A DNA stretch of 64,000 nt. Origin: Pyrinomonadaceae bacterium. GTDB lineage: Bacteria > Acidobacteriota > Blastocatellia > Pyrinomonadales > Pyrinomonadaceae. The first letter of the stretch is position 1. Each line of letters begins with the position of its first letter. Shown here in pieces: positions 17,320 through 26,924 of this stretch. The stretch covers positions 3,536 to 67,535 of the forward strand of contig JAGOBH010000006.1 of assembly GCA_017983495.1 (NCBI GenBank). Direction: 5' to 3'. A model generated the notes under the pieces. It was not told the DNA's origin and searched no databases. It saw only the letters and a list, made by a program, of their open reading frames with translations. The position numbers and the translations under genes were made by a program.

Positions 17320-17946
17320 ATGAAACGGGAAAATTATGTGTTAGCTGTCGCATTGGTATCGGCAATTTGTATTTCGGGGTATGCGTTCGTGCCAACGGTG
17401 GCAGCTGTAATTAGTCCGATTGTCCCATCGGCGACGCCGAGCCCGCGTAAGAAAGCGACACCAAGGCCAATTCAATCACCGGTGGCCAGAAGAGCGACGA
17501 CCAACAAGAATATCGGTACAGGAAACCAGGTCGAGTCCGCGAGGACGCAACCAAGTCCATCTGCAAATCGAAGTCGGACTGAAACTGTTGACAATAATGA
17601 GACGATCACGATCCATCAGAGAAAGACTCCAACGGCCGGAAATCAGCCGGGAGTGCAGCAACGGCGTCGCACAAATACAGCAACCCCGAAGTCGCAACCT
17701 CGAGCAGTAAAGAAGAATCAGGATATTGAAGTTGAGAACGACGAGACCCACCTGGCGCCGCGGACATCGACGGGATCAGGTTCGGCAACCCCGACACAGA
17801 TTCCTGCTCAAAACGTTATGAACAAGAACTGTCAGGAATTTGAGTCAGTTCGGAATGATCGAACGCGGAATCAAACCTCGGGTGGTAGCACCAACAGCGG
17901 CACCCCGAAGAGTTCCGTGAAACGATCGAAGCCCAGAAGACAATAA
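17320..17946 (+). CDS. Secreted Pro/Thr-rich protein with MNKNCQEFE motif (paralogue B)
   Basis: The 208-residue product starts MKRENYVLAVALVSAICISGYAF, a signal peptide, followed by a Pro/Ser/Thr/Arg/Gln-rich body beginning SATPSPRKKATPRP. Near the end VMNKNCQEFESVRNDR matches the block in the protein at 12347-13093, then a Ser/Gly/Lys tail. The body sequences have diverged while the signal peptide start (MK[KR]EN) and the MNKNCQEFE block are kept, so the block is probably functional. Family unknown. GGGAG lies upstream of the ATG. Confidence 0.7.
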   Translation: MKRENYVLAVALVSAICISGYAFVPTVAAVISPIVPSATPSPRKKATPRPIQSPVARRATTNKNIGTGNQVESARTQPSPSANRSRTETVDNNETITIHQRKTPTAGNQPGVQQRRRTNTATPKSQPRAVKKNQDIEVENDETHLAPRTSTGSGSATPTQIPAQNVMNKNCQEFESVRNDRTRNQTSGGSTNSGTPKSSVKRSKPRRQ

Positions 17947-18040
17947 GTTCGATGGCTCGATCTGCAATCGGATCATAGGTCGCGTTCTCAATTTCCGTCC
18001 ATTGAGAGCAAACCTAAGGCGGGTCGATTGTCCAAAATGC

Positions 18041-18075
18041 AAAAAAGCACACGCGATGAAACGTGTGCTTTTTTT
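18041..18075. terminator. Bidirectional terminator between paralogue B and rpmA
   Basis: AAGCACACG (18045-18053) pairs with CGTGTGCTT (18062-18070) around an 8-base loop. An A-run precedes and a T-run follows, so it can terminate in both directions between these convergent genes. Confidence 0.85.
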
Positions 18076-18114
18076 GGAAATTAGTGATCGCTATCTAAAG
18101 CGAAAACGCGGGAA

Positions 18115-18414
18115 CTATGCAGCAGCTTCAGCCACGACTTTCGGGGCGAGCTCGGCAGCACCTTCAGCATATACGCTGACGAACTTGCCTTTGCGGCCCT
18201 TGTTCTCAAACTTAACGAATCCTTCGATCAGCGAGAACAGCGTGTCATCTTTGCCGATGCCGACGTTGTTGCCGGGCTTCCACTTGGTTCCGCGTTGACG
18301 TGCCAAGATGTTGCCGCCGAGAACGTGCTCGCCGCCAAATTTCTTAAGACCGAGCCGCTGTGCGTGTGAATCGCGGCCGTTTCTGGATGAACCTACACCT
18401 TTCTTATGTGCCAT
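18115..18414 (-). CDS. rpmA: 50S ribosomal protein L27
   Basis: L27 lies near the peptidyl-transferase centre of the 50S subunit. The 99-residue product opens [20 protein letters not shown] and continues [23 protein letters not shown], both diagnostic. The start is the usual MAHKK without the N-terminal cleavage extension of Firmicutes. The C-terminal tail ([16 protein letters not shown]) is Ala-rich and longer than in E. coli. It follows rplU by 76 bases on the minus strand, the standard order. Confidence 0.97.
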   Translation of the reverse strand: MAHKKGVGSSRNGRDSHAQRLGLKKFGGEHVLGGNILARQRGTKWKPGNNVGIGKDDTLFSLIEGFVKFENKGRKGKFVSVYAEGAAELAPKVVAEAAA

Positions 18415-18490
18415 ATTTCGATTTTGGTTTTCGGATCGCGGATCTTTGGTTAGAAAACGCCCAAAGCCCGAATCCTAAAACCGTACCTCA

Positions 18491-18784
18491 CTAAATCTTT
18501 TCAATCTTAATTTCCGTAAAACCTTGACGGTGACCTTGCTTACGTTTGTACTGTTTGCGGCGTTTCTTTTTGAAAACGATGATCTTGTCAGCCTTTCCGT
18601 GAGCGACGACCGTAGCGTTGATCGTGGCATCGCCGCCGACCTTGGCATCTTTGCCTTCGCCAACCAGCAGAGCAGCAAGCTCAACCTTCTTACCGGCTTT
18701 CTCGTCGATCTTGGGTACGCGAAGCACCTGGCCGCTCTCGACCGCAAACTGCTTACCGCCTGTCTTAATAATTGCGTAACTCAT
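18491..18784 (-). CDS. rplU: 50S ribosomal protein L21
   Basis: L21 binds 23S rRNA domain VI near L20. The start at 18784 (MSYAIIKTGGKQFAVESGQ) is chosen over the longer open frame because the family begins this way and AGGAG lies upstream. The 97-residue protein ends KQYKRKQGHRQGFTEIKIEKI, the expected basic RNA-binding end. It is first in the rplU-rpmA pair; no ysxB-type protease gene lies between. Confidence 0.96.
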   Translation of the reverse strand: MSYAIIKTGGKQFAVESGQVLRVPKIDEKAGKKVELAALLVGEGKDAKVGGDATINATVVAHGKADKIIVFKKKRRKQYKRKQGHRQGFTEIKIEKI

Positions 18785-18945
18785 TATAGTGTTAGCTCCT
18801 CGTCTGACCGGTGCAAAATAGCGCACAAGTCGAAAAACTCAAATTATACGGAATGCGGGGCCGAAGGTCAATGGCGAAATGGTATTTTGCCTGAAAATCG
18901 TCTGAGCGTCCCGAATGATCTGTCAGATCGACTCAAAACCGGCAG

Positions 18946-19521
18946 TTATACGACCGACGGATCCTTGACCACGGCGATAAACGGCAGGTTTCGATAGCGG
19001 CCGGCGGCGTCTAGTCCGTAACCGACGACGAACTTATTCGGAACGACAAAACCGGTGTAATCGATCTTAAGCTCGGTCTTGATACGCGGCTCCGGTTTAT
19101 CCAGAAAGCTCGCGAGTTTGATCGAATTGGCACCGCGTGAGCCGAGAATGTCGATCAGTCGAGAAAGTGTCAGGCCGGTGTCGATGATATCCTCCACGAC
19201 GAGCACATCCTTGCCGCGGATCGAATTACTGAGATCTTTGAGGATCTCAACGTCACCAGTCGAGGTCGTGCCATCCTTGTAACTCGAGACCGACATAAAA
19301 TCGATAGATAGCGGCAGGTCGATGGCCCGCATCAGATCAGCGAGAAATACGCACGAGCCTTTCAGCACACCTACCAGCACAAGCTCGCGGCCGGCATATT
19401 CGCGTGATATCTGTTGGCCCAACTCGCGAACACGCTGCTGGATCACGTCGTGTGAAAACAAGACCTCGAGATTGTCGTTGGTGAATTCGGTAGATTCCAT
19501 TTGAGTCGATTCGGCGGCCAT
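18946..19521 (-). CDS. hpt: Hypoxanthine phosphoribosyltransferase
   Basis: Hpt salvages hypoxanthine or guanine with PRPP to give IMP or GMP. Motifs are LVGVLKGSCVFLADLMR, the PRPP loop VLVVEDIIDTGLTLSRL and FVVGYGLDAAGRYRNLPFI near the end. The start at 19521 (MAAESTQME) has GAGGAA upstream and is better than the open-frame start 60 codons earlier, which would overlap the divergent rpiB gene. The predicted length of 191 residues is normal. Confidence 0.94.
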   Translation of the reverse strand: MAAESTQMESTEFTNDNLEVLFSHDVIQQRVRELGQQISREYAGRELVLVGVLKGSCVFLADLMRAIDLPLSIDFMSVSSYKDGTTSTGDVEILKDLSNSIRGKDVLVVEDIIDTGLTLSRLIDILGSRGANSIKLASFLDKPEPRIKTELKIDYTGFVVPNKFVVGYGLDAAGRYRNLPFIAVVKDPSVV

Positions 19522-19613
19522 AGTTTCCTCGCAAATTTGATTGAAAATGTAATACCAAATACTATTCAAACATAGGTTATTATTCAAGTTGTCTTCGACC
19601 TTAATGATTTTGT

Positions 19614-20399
19614 ATGTCCGACCCCAATAAAGAAACCCGCGACCGTGTTCGGGAACTCGTAAAGCAGGTTCTTGCGACGGTTCCGGCCATAGATGAGCCA
19701 AAGTCCGCGGCCGAACATGTCGTCGAGCATGTAGTGGTCAATTCGCTTCAGGATAAGGTCGGAAAGGCATTTGACCGGGACGAGTCGGCCAAGACGCTGA
19801 TAACGGAGGATGACCTCCGCGGGCTTGGGCCGGGTTCGCGTCTGCGGGTTGCCGCTGGTGCGAAGTTTACGGCACTTGCCCAGGACCTGGTCAGCGAACG
19901 CGGGATCGAAATTATATTCAAAGAATCCAGAAAAAACACTTCAAAAGTTCGATCTGCGGCGATCGGGTCAGACCACGGCGGTTTCAAGCTAAAAGAACAG
20001 ATCAAAGACATGCTTACCGATCTTGGCGTTCAGGTCCGCGATTTCGGTACCGACAGTGAAGAGGCGGTAGATTATCCTGATTTCGCACATGCCGTTGCAC
20101 GCTCGGTCAGCGGCCGGCAAGTCGACGTCGGGATCATAATTGACGGAGCCGGTATCGGCAGTGCTATGACTGCAAATAAGGTGCCGAATGTACGGGCGGC
20201 GGCGTGTTATTCTGTCGCACTTGCGCGAAACTCGCGTGAACATAATGGTGCCAATGTCCTGACCCTTGGTGCCGGACAAAACACATTGGAAGAGGCACGT
20301 CAGATCGTCGAAGCATTTATTTCAAGTGATATTGCCGAAGAGAGACACAAAAAGCGCGTGGGAAAGATCGATAATATCGATCGGCAATATCGCAGCTGA
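19614..20399 (+). CDS. rpiB: Ribose-5-phosphate isomerase B with N-terminal extension
   Basis: RpiB interconverts ribose-5-phosphate and ribulose-5-phosphate. The catalytic domain spans residues 112-255: [55 protein letters not shown] with Gly where many members have the catalytic Cys (CGTGIG), and NGANVLTLG. The first 110 residues are extra: an amphipathic helix ([15 protein letters not shown]) and a segment [16 protein letters not shown] followed by [16 protein letters not shown], as seen in proteins of bacterial microcompartment loci. It is followed by deoC after 19 bases. Confidence 0.88.
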   Translation: MSDPNKETRDRVRELVKQVLATVPAIDEPKSAAEHVVEHVVVNSLQDKVGKAFDRDESAKTLITEDDLRGLGPGSRLRVAAGAKFTALAQDLVSERGIEIIFKESRKNTSKVRSAAIGSDHGGFKLKEQIKDMLTDLGVQVRDFGTDSEEAVDYPDFAHAVARSVSGRQVDVGIIIDGAGIGSAMTANKVPNVRAAACYSVALARNSREHNGANVLTLGAGQNTLEEARQIVEAFISSDIAEERHKKRVGKIDNIDRQYRS

Positions 20400-20418
20400 A
20401 CGGAGCGTTAATTTTAAG

Positions 20419-21276
20419 ATGCAGCAAAACGCTAACTACGAACTACTGATCGATCAGATCACCGATATGGTGCTGGCAAAGCTCAGCGGCGAGGAATATT
20501 GCCCGACGTTCTGCCATGCCGACGTTCAGCGGATAGTCGACGCGGGTGCCGAACGTATTGGCATCGTGCTCGGGTCAACGGCCACCGCTCACGACTGGGC
20601 AAGCCTGATCGATCACACACTTCTCAAGCCGGAGGCGTCTGAAAAGGACATCCGCAAATTGTGCGATGAGGCGGCACAGTTTGGATTTGCATCGGTGTGC
20701 GTTAATCCGGTCTGGGTGAAAAAGGCGGCGGGTTTTCTGAAGGGAAGCGGCGTGCCGGTCTGTACCGTGATCGGTTTCCCGCTCGGTGCGACGTTACCCG
20801 ACGTAAAGGCGTATGAGGCCCGCAGAGCGATCTTTAACGGTGCGACCGAAGTCGATATGGTCATCAATGTCGGGGCTCTCAAATCGGGTGATGACTGTGC
20901 GGTCGAGGACGACATCCGTGCCGTGGTCGAAGCCGCGCACGAAAATCACATCCTTTGCAAGGTGATCATCGAGACGGCACTTTTAACGGACGACGAAAAG
21001 GTTCGTGCGTGTCTTGCTTCAAAGAACGCCGGAGCCGACTTCGTAAAGACATCTACCGGATTTGCCAAGGGCGGTGCGACAGTCAATGACGTCGCGTTGA
21101 TGCGGCGGACAGTGGGCAAGGATTTGGGTGTGAAAGCCTCGGGCGGCGTTAAGGGTATCGAAGACGCTCGTGCTATGTTCGCGGCCGGTGCGACCCGGAT
21201 CGGAGCTTCGGTGGGAGTCAAGATCGCCCAGGAAGCAAGCGGAATGAAGGTCGACGCTCCGGCCGCCGGATATTAA
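20419..21276 (+). CDS. deoC: Deoxyribose-phosphate aldolase with N-terminal extension
   Basis: DeoC cleaves 2-deoxyribose-5-phosphate to glyceraldehyde-3-phosphate and acetaldehyde. The aldolase domain (from about residue 58) shows [52 protein letters not shown] sequence and the Schiff-base Lys in FVKTSTGF, then VKASGGVK. The first about 55 residues form an amphipathic helix ([18 protein letters not shown]) and a Cys-bearing linker. The start at 20419 is preferred because the longer frame runs back through rpiB. It forms an operon with rpiB and converges on the TonB/TPR gene with a 4-base overlap. Confidence 0.93.
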   Translation: MQQNANYELLIDQITDMVLAKLSGEEYCPTFCHADVQRIVDAGAERIGIVLGSTATAHDWASLIDHTLLKPEASEKDIRKLCDEAAQFGFASVCVNPVWVKKAAGFLKGSGVPVCTVIGFPLGATLPDVKAYEARRAIFNGATEVDMVINVGALKSGDDCAVEDDIRAVVEAAHENHILCKVIIETALLTDDEKVRACLASKNAGADFVKTSTGFAKGGATVNDVALMRRTVGKDLGVKASGGVKGIEDARAMFAAGATRIGASVGVKIAQEASGMKVDAPAAGY

Positions 21277-22358
21277 TTCGCCACGAAATTGTAAACGATA
21301 AATCCGGACGCAGCGACCGGCTTGCCCTGGATCACGACCGTCCTAAAGGTTGAACGCCTGACAGCATCCACTGCGGCATTTCTCAGGGTTTTGGGGCCGT
21401 CTGTAGCTTGTGCCGATGTGACCTTTCCGTTTATATCCAACGATATCTGAACCGTTACTTTCCCCTGGACACCCATGCGCTTGTCGATGGCCGAATAGAT
21501 CGGTATCGAAAGATTTTCGGCAAATGAATTTAGGGCCCCAACTGGAACGACCCGCGGTTCGGAGGCCGCTTCGGCCTTTGCTGCCTCCAATTCAAGTCTT
21601 TTCTTTTCAGTCAGAGCCTGAGCGTCCCTGATCCGGATGGCTTGTTTGACCGCTTGTTCGTTAGCCGGATCGGCCTTTGCCGCCCGATCGAATAATGCAA
21701 GGGCCTTTTCGGTGTTTCCTGATCTTTCCCAAAGGACTGCACGGTCGAAGAGCACCAACGAATTAGTGGCATCGAGTTCAAGACTTCGGTCAAGATCGGC
21801 GGCGGCCTGTTCGAGCTTGTTCTGCTTCAAATACGCCGAGCCGCGATCGGCGAGGGTCTTAGCCTCGTCGGGTTTGAACTCGATCGCTTTGCTGAGATCT
21901 GCGATCGCGAGATCAAACTCGGAATTTGCGAGATATGCGCTTGCACGATTGCGGTAGAACGCAAAATCGGGCGGAGTTGGTGCCGGTTTTGCCGCGGTCG
22001 GGTCAACAGCGACTTTTTTTGGCTCAACCATCGCGGCAGTTTCCATACGCGGAGTCTTTTGACGTATCGCGTCGATCAGTTCGCTATAGGCACCAGTGCT
22101 GCCCAGCTCCTTCTCGATCTCAGGTGTAAGAGCAAAGGTGACGCCCCGCTGCTTTACCGCCTCAGCAAGGATACGGTTTTTTTCCTCGATCACCGCCTTC
22201 TTCGACCGCAATGCGATCAGGATGTCTGCCAGACTGAGCTGTTTAGACTGACCAATGACCATGATCGCCGATCCGCAGACCAAGCCTAAGCAAATCGCCG
22301 AAAACGTTTTTCCCACAATGCCGCGGCGCCGGGCCGCTGTGATACTTTTTTCTGACAT
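21273..22358 (-). CDS. TPR protein with TonB C-terminal domain
   Basis: The 361-residue protein has an N-terminal signal anchor (about residues 18-37), a Lys/Glu-rich helical part, three to four TPR units (about 130-255: [49 protein letters not shown]) and a TonB-like C-terminal domain (about 275-360: [40 protein letters not shown]). It would span the periplasm and may pass energy or force to an outer-membrane partner, or only use the fold for binding. AGGGG precedes the ATG. The pseudokinase gene lies upstream in the same direction. Confidence 0.85.
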   Translation of the reverse strand: MSEKSITAARRRGIVGKTFSAICLGLVCGSAIMVIGQSKQLSLADILIALRSKKAVIEEKNRILAEAVKQRGVTFALTPEIEKELGSTGAYSELIDAIRQKTPRMETAAMVEPKKVAVDPTAAKPAPTPPDFAFYRNRASAYLANSEFDLAIADLSKAIEFKPDEAKTLADRGSAYLKQNKLEQAAADLDRSLELDATNSLVLFDRAVLWERSGNTEKALALFDRAAKADPANEQAVKQAIRIRDAQALTEKKRLELEAAKAEAASEPRVVPVGALNSFAENLSIPIYSAIDKRMGVQGKVTVQISLDINGKVTSAQATDGPKTLRNAAVDAVRRSTFRTVVIQGKPVAASGFIVYNFVAN

Positions 22359-22402
22359 TTTTCCCCTCCGACACCGCTCTCATGGCGGTGCCTCAAATTT
22401 CA

Positions 22403-24040
22403 CTAGTTATCGCTGATCAGGTCGTCGACCGTGACAGTTTTCTTCTTTTTGGGCTCGGGCTTGGGGTCCGTAGTTTCGGCAGCCTTCTTAGGCTGTCTGG
22501 TATCGGCAACCGCGATTCGCTCGGGCTTGGCGGTCTGTTGCGGTTTGTCGCCAGCTGGCTGTTGAATTGCGGGTAGCTGCGTTTCTATACTTGTCGACTT
22601 TTCCGGCTCGGCCGCAACGACGGGCTGCGAGATCGTTGGTGGTTCGGGCCTCGGCTCAGACATTACCGTTGCCTGCGGAGCAGGTTCGACAACATTTCCT
22701 GAAGTCTGCGTCATCATGTAGGTCACGACGGATCCCGCAAGAACAACGATCGCAATTATTCCGGCGAAAAGTGCGGTGTACGATCGGACCGGAACCATTT
22801 CAAACGAGGGCTCCAGCAACGGCCTCGCCGCCGGTTTCGGTACCCTTTCGACAGGTGTTTCGTAAATGATAGGAGCGTCAAGGATGTCGGAGCGGGTCAC
22901 CGCTGGTGGGGCCTTAGGTGAATATGCAATGGCCGTCGGCACGCGAATCGGTGCGGGCACGGGGGTCGGCCTTTGTTCCGGGACAACGGATTTCGGCGAT
23001 TCGATGCTTGGCGCGGTCCCGGGAGCGATCTCGATGATATCGGACCTTCTCGAAAATGCCCTGGGACCTGCCGCAACAGGCTCGGGCGGTAATTCAAGCA
23101 GATCGTGATCGTCCGCGATATTCCATGCCGGAGCTGCAGGCTTTAAGTTGCCAAGCACCGACCTCGCCTCGGCAAAACTCTCGAATCGATCTTCGCGCTT
23201 GATCTGCAATGCCCGGGCGAAAAAGTTGCTTAGTTCGAGTGAAAAGCCCGCTAGCTCGATCGACTTGATGAGTGAGTCCGCCGAGCCCTCGAGAAGTTCG
23301 ATAGATCGCTCAAGTGCGTTCGGCGGAGTCTGACCCGATCCGATCCGAAAGAACATTGCCGCGATCGAATAGATATCTGACGTGAGGTCAGGCGGACTCT
23401 CGAGCCGTTCTAGCGATAAGTCGTTGTAAGTATTTGAGATCGCTTTTTGGGATGCGGCGTCAAGTTGCGGCCAGATCGACTCAAGCGGAAGATATGCTAG
23501 CTCCGCTCCATCTTCCGAATAGCTCTGCTGAGAAACAAACCGCTCTGATTCGCCCAAAAACAGAAGTCGCGTGCGCATCGTCGGGTCCATTCGAACCGAG
23601 GTCGGCGTGATCTCGATGTTGGAGATCATTGGGAAACGATTTCTGATCTCGTCGGCCAAGGTCAGCCAGGCATCGATCTCGACAGCGATGTTGATCTCAT
23701 CGGCGGAACGACGGGCGAATGCAAGCGGCGAGGTAAGTTGGCCAATAGATTCCGTAACGACGTAGTGCCGATCGACCTCGACGAACTGTTCAGCATAGCG
23801 AACGAGGCGGTCGTTTGAAATTAACTTTGCCAGATTGAAATTCTGTTCGAAGCGGCGAGCTTGAGCTTCGCGTTCGGCGACCGTAAGTACTCGGGTCGTC
23901 GCAAGCGGAGTTTCGGCTATGACCACGTTTGCCGCTCGAAGATTGTCGAAAGCATCGTAAACTATTGAAGTACCAATGGTTCCGAATTTTCGAATGATGC
24001 GGTATCGGCCCTTTTGAATAATTGAATCTGAAGAGAGCAT
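22403..24040 (-). CDS. Membrane-anchored pseudokinase (Ser/Thr kinase-like)
   Basis: Residues 1-310 align with the Hanks-type kinase fold: GRYRIIRKFGTIGTSIVYDA replaces the Gly loop, and SDIYSIAAMFFRIGSGQTPPNA matches the SDIYSLG helix-F region. The active-site residues are missing: the VAIK Lys position reads VVIAET, the HRDxKPxN loop reads NIEITPTSV, and no DFG is found. A Pro-rich linker follows, then one transmembrane helix (about 417-443) and a Pro/Lys/Thr-rich tail. It probably acts as a scaffold or sensor rather than an enzyme. It is upstream of the TonB/TPR gene, 44 bases away, and likely cotranscribed. Confidence 0.8.
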   Translation of the reverse strand: MLSSDSIIQKGRYRIIRKFGTIGTSIVYDAFDNLRAANVVIAETPLATTRVLTVAEREAQARRFEQNFNLAKLISNDRLVRYAEQFVEVDRHYVVTESIGQLTSPLAFARRSADEINIAVEIDAWLTLADEIRNRFPMISNIEITPTSVRMDPTMRTRLLFLGESERFVSQQSYSEDGAELAYLPLESIWPQLDAASQKAISNTYNDLSLERLESPPDLTSDIYSIAAMFFRIGSGQTPPNALERSIELLEGSADSLIKSIELAGFSLELSNFFARALQIKREDRFESFAEARSVLGNLKPAAPAWNIADDHDLLELPPEPVAAGPRAFSRRSDIIEIAPGTAPSIESPKSVVPEQRPTPVPAPIRVPTAIAYSPKAPPAVTRSDILDAPIIYETPVERVPKPAARPLLEPSFEMVPVRSYTALFAGIIAIVVLAGSVVTYMMTQTSGNVVEPAPQATVMSEPRPEPPTISQPVVAAEPEKSTSIETQLPAIQQPAGDKPQQTAKPERIAVADTRQPKKAAETTDPKPEPKKKKTVTVDDLISDN

Positions 24041-24228
24041 TTAGATTTACCTGCCAGGGGGAGAATTTCCCAACAACCATTATACCAAGAGTTGTTAAAA
24101 TGTGAAGAGAAATGTTTGGCATTGTTTAATCTAAATTGTTGTGTAATTGGACGATTGCGATGGGCCTTGCCTTCAGAGTGAAACCTTTACTCAGAACTGT
24201 GCGAAAATATTGTTCGAGCGGGAATTAT

Positions 24229-25179
24229 ATGCAAAACGATATTAAGCCAAGTGAGATCACAAGCGAAAGCAATTATCTCAACCGCCGCAACTTCATCAAG
24301 GCCGGGGTTGCGGCCGGCAGTATTGCCGTCACCACATCGGCGTTTCGATACTTCAGCCCGGCCGCAGGCGTTTCGGCACCGACACCGGAGATCGGTGAGA
24401 TCAAACGCTCTGCCCCGCCGGCAACGGATCTGAAGCCGAACACTTTTGAGGAGATAACCAATTACAACAATTACTATGAGTTCTCAACCAGTAAGTCAGC
24501 CGTCGCCGCAAAGGCGGAGGCACTGGTGACTCGTCCATGGACGGTCGAGGTTGGCGGGCTAGTCCAGAAGCCACAAACCTTCGATATCGAGGAACTGTTG
24601 AAATTTGATCAGGAAGAGCGAATATATCGATTTCGCTGTGTTGAGGCATGGTCGATGGTGATCCCGTGGGTTGGATTTCCGCTAAAGAAGTTGCTTGACG
24701 CGGTTGAACCGCTTGGAACGGCAAAATATGTAGCGTTTCAGACGAAATATGATCCGATCCGGATGCAGTCATCGTTTTCCGCAGGTATCGATTTTCCTTA
24801 TGTTGAGGGTTTGAGGCTCGATGAGGCTTCGCATCCGTTGACACTCATGGCGACCGGTCTATATGGCAAGCAAATGCCAAATCAGAATGGAGCGCCGATC
24901 AGATTGGTGGTGCCGTGGAAGTACGGATTTAAGAGCATCAAATCGATTGTCAAGATAATGCTGACCGACCGTGAACCGCCGACGACATGGAACATTGTGG
25001 CGCCTGAAGAATACGGCTTTTATTCAAACGTAAATCCTGACGTTCGCCATCCACGCTGGTCACAGGCTACCGAGCGACGGATCGGTGAACTCGGCACCGT
25101 GCCGACACTGCCATTCAACGGCTACGCCGACCAAGTTGCCGGAATGTACGAAGGCATGGACCTTAAAAAGTACTTTTAA
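24229..25179 (+). CDS. msrP: Protein-methionine-sulfoxide reductase catalytic subunit MsrP
   Basis: MsrP is a periplasmic molybdopterin enzyme that reduces methionine sulfoxide in damaged proteins, receiving electrons from MsrQ. The start at 24229 gives 316 residues beginning with a Tat signal ([16 protein letters not shown]). The oxidoreductase Mo-binding domain shows [22 protein letters not shown] and the molybdenum-ligand Cys in [20 protein letters not shown]. The ending [20 protein letters not shown] is typical of YedY. The stop and the msrQ start share one base (TAATG). Confidence 0.94.
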   Translation: MQNDIKPSEITSESNYLNRRNFIKAGVAAGSIAVTTSAFRYFSPAAGVSAPTPEIGEIKRSAPPATDLKPNTFEEITNYNNYYEFSTSKSAVAAKAEALVTRPWTVEVGGLVQKPQTFDIEELLKFDQEERIYRFRCVEAWSMVIPWVGFPLKKLLDAVEPLGTAKYVAFQTKYDPIRMQSSFSAGIDFPYVEGLRLDEASHPLTLMATGLYGKQMPNQNGAPIRLVVPWKYGFKSIKSIVKIMLTDREPPTTWNIVAPEEYGFYSNVNPDVRHPRWSQATERRIGELGTVPTLPFNGYADQVAGMYEGMDLKKYF

Positions 25180-25784
25180 TGAACGACGTAAAATTCTATA
25201 AAACGATCGTCTGGATCAACAGCCTTATTCCTCTGGCAATAATCGCCTGGGACGCGTGGAACCAGCGGCTGGGGGCAAATCCGGTCGAGTATTTTCTGCG
25301 GACGACCGGCGTTTTGACGCTCGTGTTTGTCCTGATCACGTTGGTCGTCACGCCTCTTAGAAAGCTGTTTGGCTGGAATCAGTTGATCAAATACCGCCGG
25401 GTTTTGGGGCTCTTCGCGTTCTTTTACGGAGTGATGCACCTATCGACCTACCTGATATTTGACCGTAGTCTCGATCTGCCGGGAGTTGTGAATGATGTCA
25501 TTCAACGGCCGTTCATCGCTCTGGGAATGACGGGACTCATCTTGATGGTGCCGCTTGCCGTTACGTCGACCAACAAGATGATAAAGCGGCTCGGCGGCAA
25601 ACGTTGGGCTCGCCTGCACAAGCTGATCTACCTAACGGCGATCGCCGGGGTCATTCATTTTTGGATGATAGTTAAGTCGGATGTTTTTTATCCGCTGGTA
25701 TTCGCGGTTGTGCTGACGCTGCTGTTTGCGGTCCGTGCCGTCTATTCGATCAAGGCCAAAAGGCCGAAGGTTGCAGGATCTTAG
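25179..25784 (+). CDS. msrQ: Heme-binding membrane subunit MsrQ
   Basis: MsrQ is the six-helix inner-membrane heme b protein that passes electrons from the respiratory chain or flavin reductases to MsrP. The 201-residue product shows ferric reductase-like segments: LGANPVEYFLRTTGVLTLVFVLITL, LGLFAFFYGVMHLSTYL (His heme ligand), and LHKLIYLTAIAGVIHFWMIVKSD with two further His. It overlaps msrP by one base and its end overlaps the convergent acyltransferase by 4 bases. Confidence 0.93.
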   Translation: MNDVKFYKTIVWINSLIPLAIIAWDAWNQRLGANPVEYFLRTTGVLTLVFVLITLVVTPLRKLFGWNQLIKYRRVLGLFAFFYGVMHLSTYLIFDRSLDLPGVVNDVIQRPFIALGMTGLILMVPLAVTSTNKMIKRLGGKRWARLHKLIYLTAIAGVIHFWMIVKSDVFYPLVFAVVLTLLFAVRAVYSIKAKRPKVAGS

Positions 25785-26869
25785 CCGGCCGCGACCGCAG
25801 CGGGAATGCTGTTGTCATCGGTGGTCCTTTTCCCGGTGAACAGCTTTGATTCCCAGGTCTGACGCAGTCGAAGCGAATATCGCTCCACCAAATGGTACGA
25901 GATCATACTCATGATGGCGATGCCGGCGATATTGTATGGAAATTGTGTGAACCATATTCCGGATGTCGGATCCAGAAACGGCTGCTGCCAGAGATAGATC
26001 GAATAGCTCATCATACCGAGCTTTACCATTACCGCGGAATTTAGAAATCTTCCAACTGCCGTGTCGTAATTTGTTACGGCCCAGTCGATGAAAAGTGCGG
26101 CTGAGATGTTGATAAAGGTAAAGCTGAAGCCCAGCAATATGTGCGGATGATCTTGCTGTATGTTTGCGAGAAAGATCAGCGGAAGCAATAGAAAAACCCA
26201 CGGCCGGCCGAGGAATCGCAGATAGAGCTTGCTGGTATGAAGTGCCGTTCTGAATAGCGTCAGCAGACAGCCGATCGCAAGAGCGTCAGTGTTTGCGTGA
26301 AACCCCTTGATAACCCAGACCTGTTCGGCTCCCGACAAATGAAAATCAACGATCCTGAGCACCGGCAATATCAGCACGATCAGGATCAGCATCAACTTTG
26401 CACGGGCGATCCCTAGTAGAAGCAATAGACCCGGCAAGATCAGGTAGAACTGCTCTTCGACCGCAAGCGACCAGGTGTGGCCAAGAAGCCAGTTATTCGG
26501 ATGTATGTAGTCGGTCAGGTACGCCGCCGCGAAAAGGAGCGACGAGCCCGGTATTTCGGTCAAGCCAAGCAGTACTGCAAGCGAAACGACAATGAGATAG
26601 AAGTAGTAAGGCGGAAAGATCCTAAGAGTGCGGCGAAAGTAGAACTTGAGCAGGTTGACCGACGAAGTTCGCTCGATCTCGCGAACAAGCAGCCCGGTTA
26701 TGAGAAAACCCGAAATTACAAAGAAAACACGGACACCCAGGTTGCCCAAATTTCCGTAGGAACCGAACCCATACAGGTGCAACGAATGGCCGATCAGCAC
26801 AAGTGCGATCGAGATCGTGCGCAGGCCGTCGAGTGATGGTATTCGGATCTGGGTACGTTCCATAGTCAT
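25781..26869 (-). CDS. Acyltransferase 3 family membrane protein
   Basis: These multi-helix membrane enzymes transfer acyl groups to sugars or lipids, for example O-antigen or exopolysaccharide O-acetylation. The product opens RIPSLDGLRTISIALVLIGHS, with the family RxxxLDGLRG-like motif and catalytic His, and later has VFFVISGFLIT, LRIFPPYYFYL and WSLAVEEQFYLILP, all family-typical. About ten hydrophobic helices follow. The start at 26869 (or 26863) is chosen because the open-frame start enters the neighbouring ATPase gene; no strong Shine-Dalgarno is visible. The substrate is unknown. Confidence 0.9.
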   Translation of the reverse strand: MTMERTQIRIPSLDGLRTISIALVLIGHSLHLYGFGSYGNLGNLGVRVFFVISGFLITGLLVREIERTSSVNLLKFYFRRTLRIFPPYYFYLIVVSLAVLLGLTEIPGSSLLFAAAYLTDYIHPNNWLLGHTWSLAVEEQFYLILPGLLLLLGIARAKLMLILIVLILPVLRIVDFHLSGAEQVWVIKGFHANTDALAIGCLLTLFRTALHTSKLYLRFLGRPWVFLLLPLIFLANIQQDHPHILLGFSFTFINISAALFIDWAVTNYDTAVGRFLNSAVMVKLGMMSYSIYLWQQPFLDPTSGIWFTQFPYNIAGIAIMSMISYHLVERYSLRLRQTWESKLFTGKRTTDDNSIPAAVAAG

Positions 26870-26924
26870 CGGGGATGAACTAGGAAAGTGATAATCGACC
26901 CGAAAATCAGAAATTTTGAATGAA

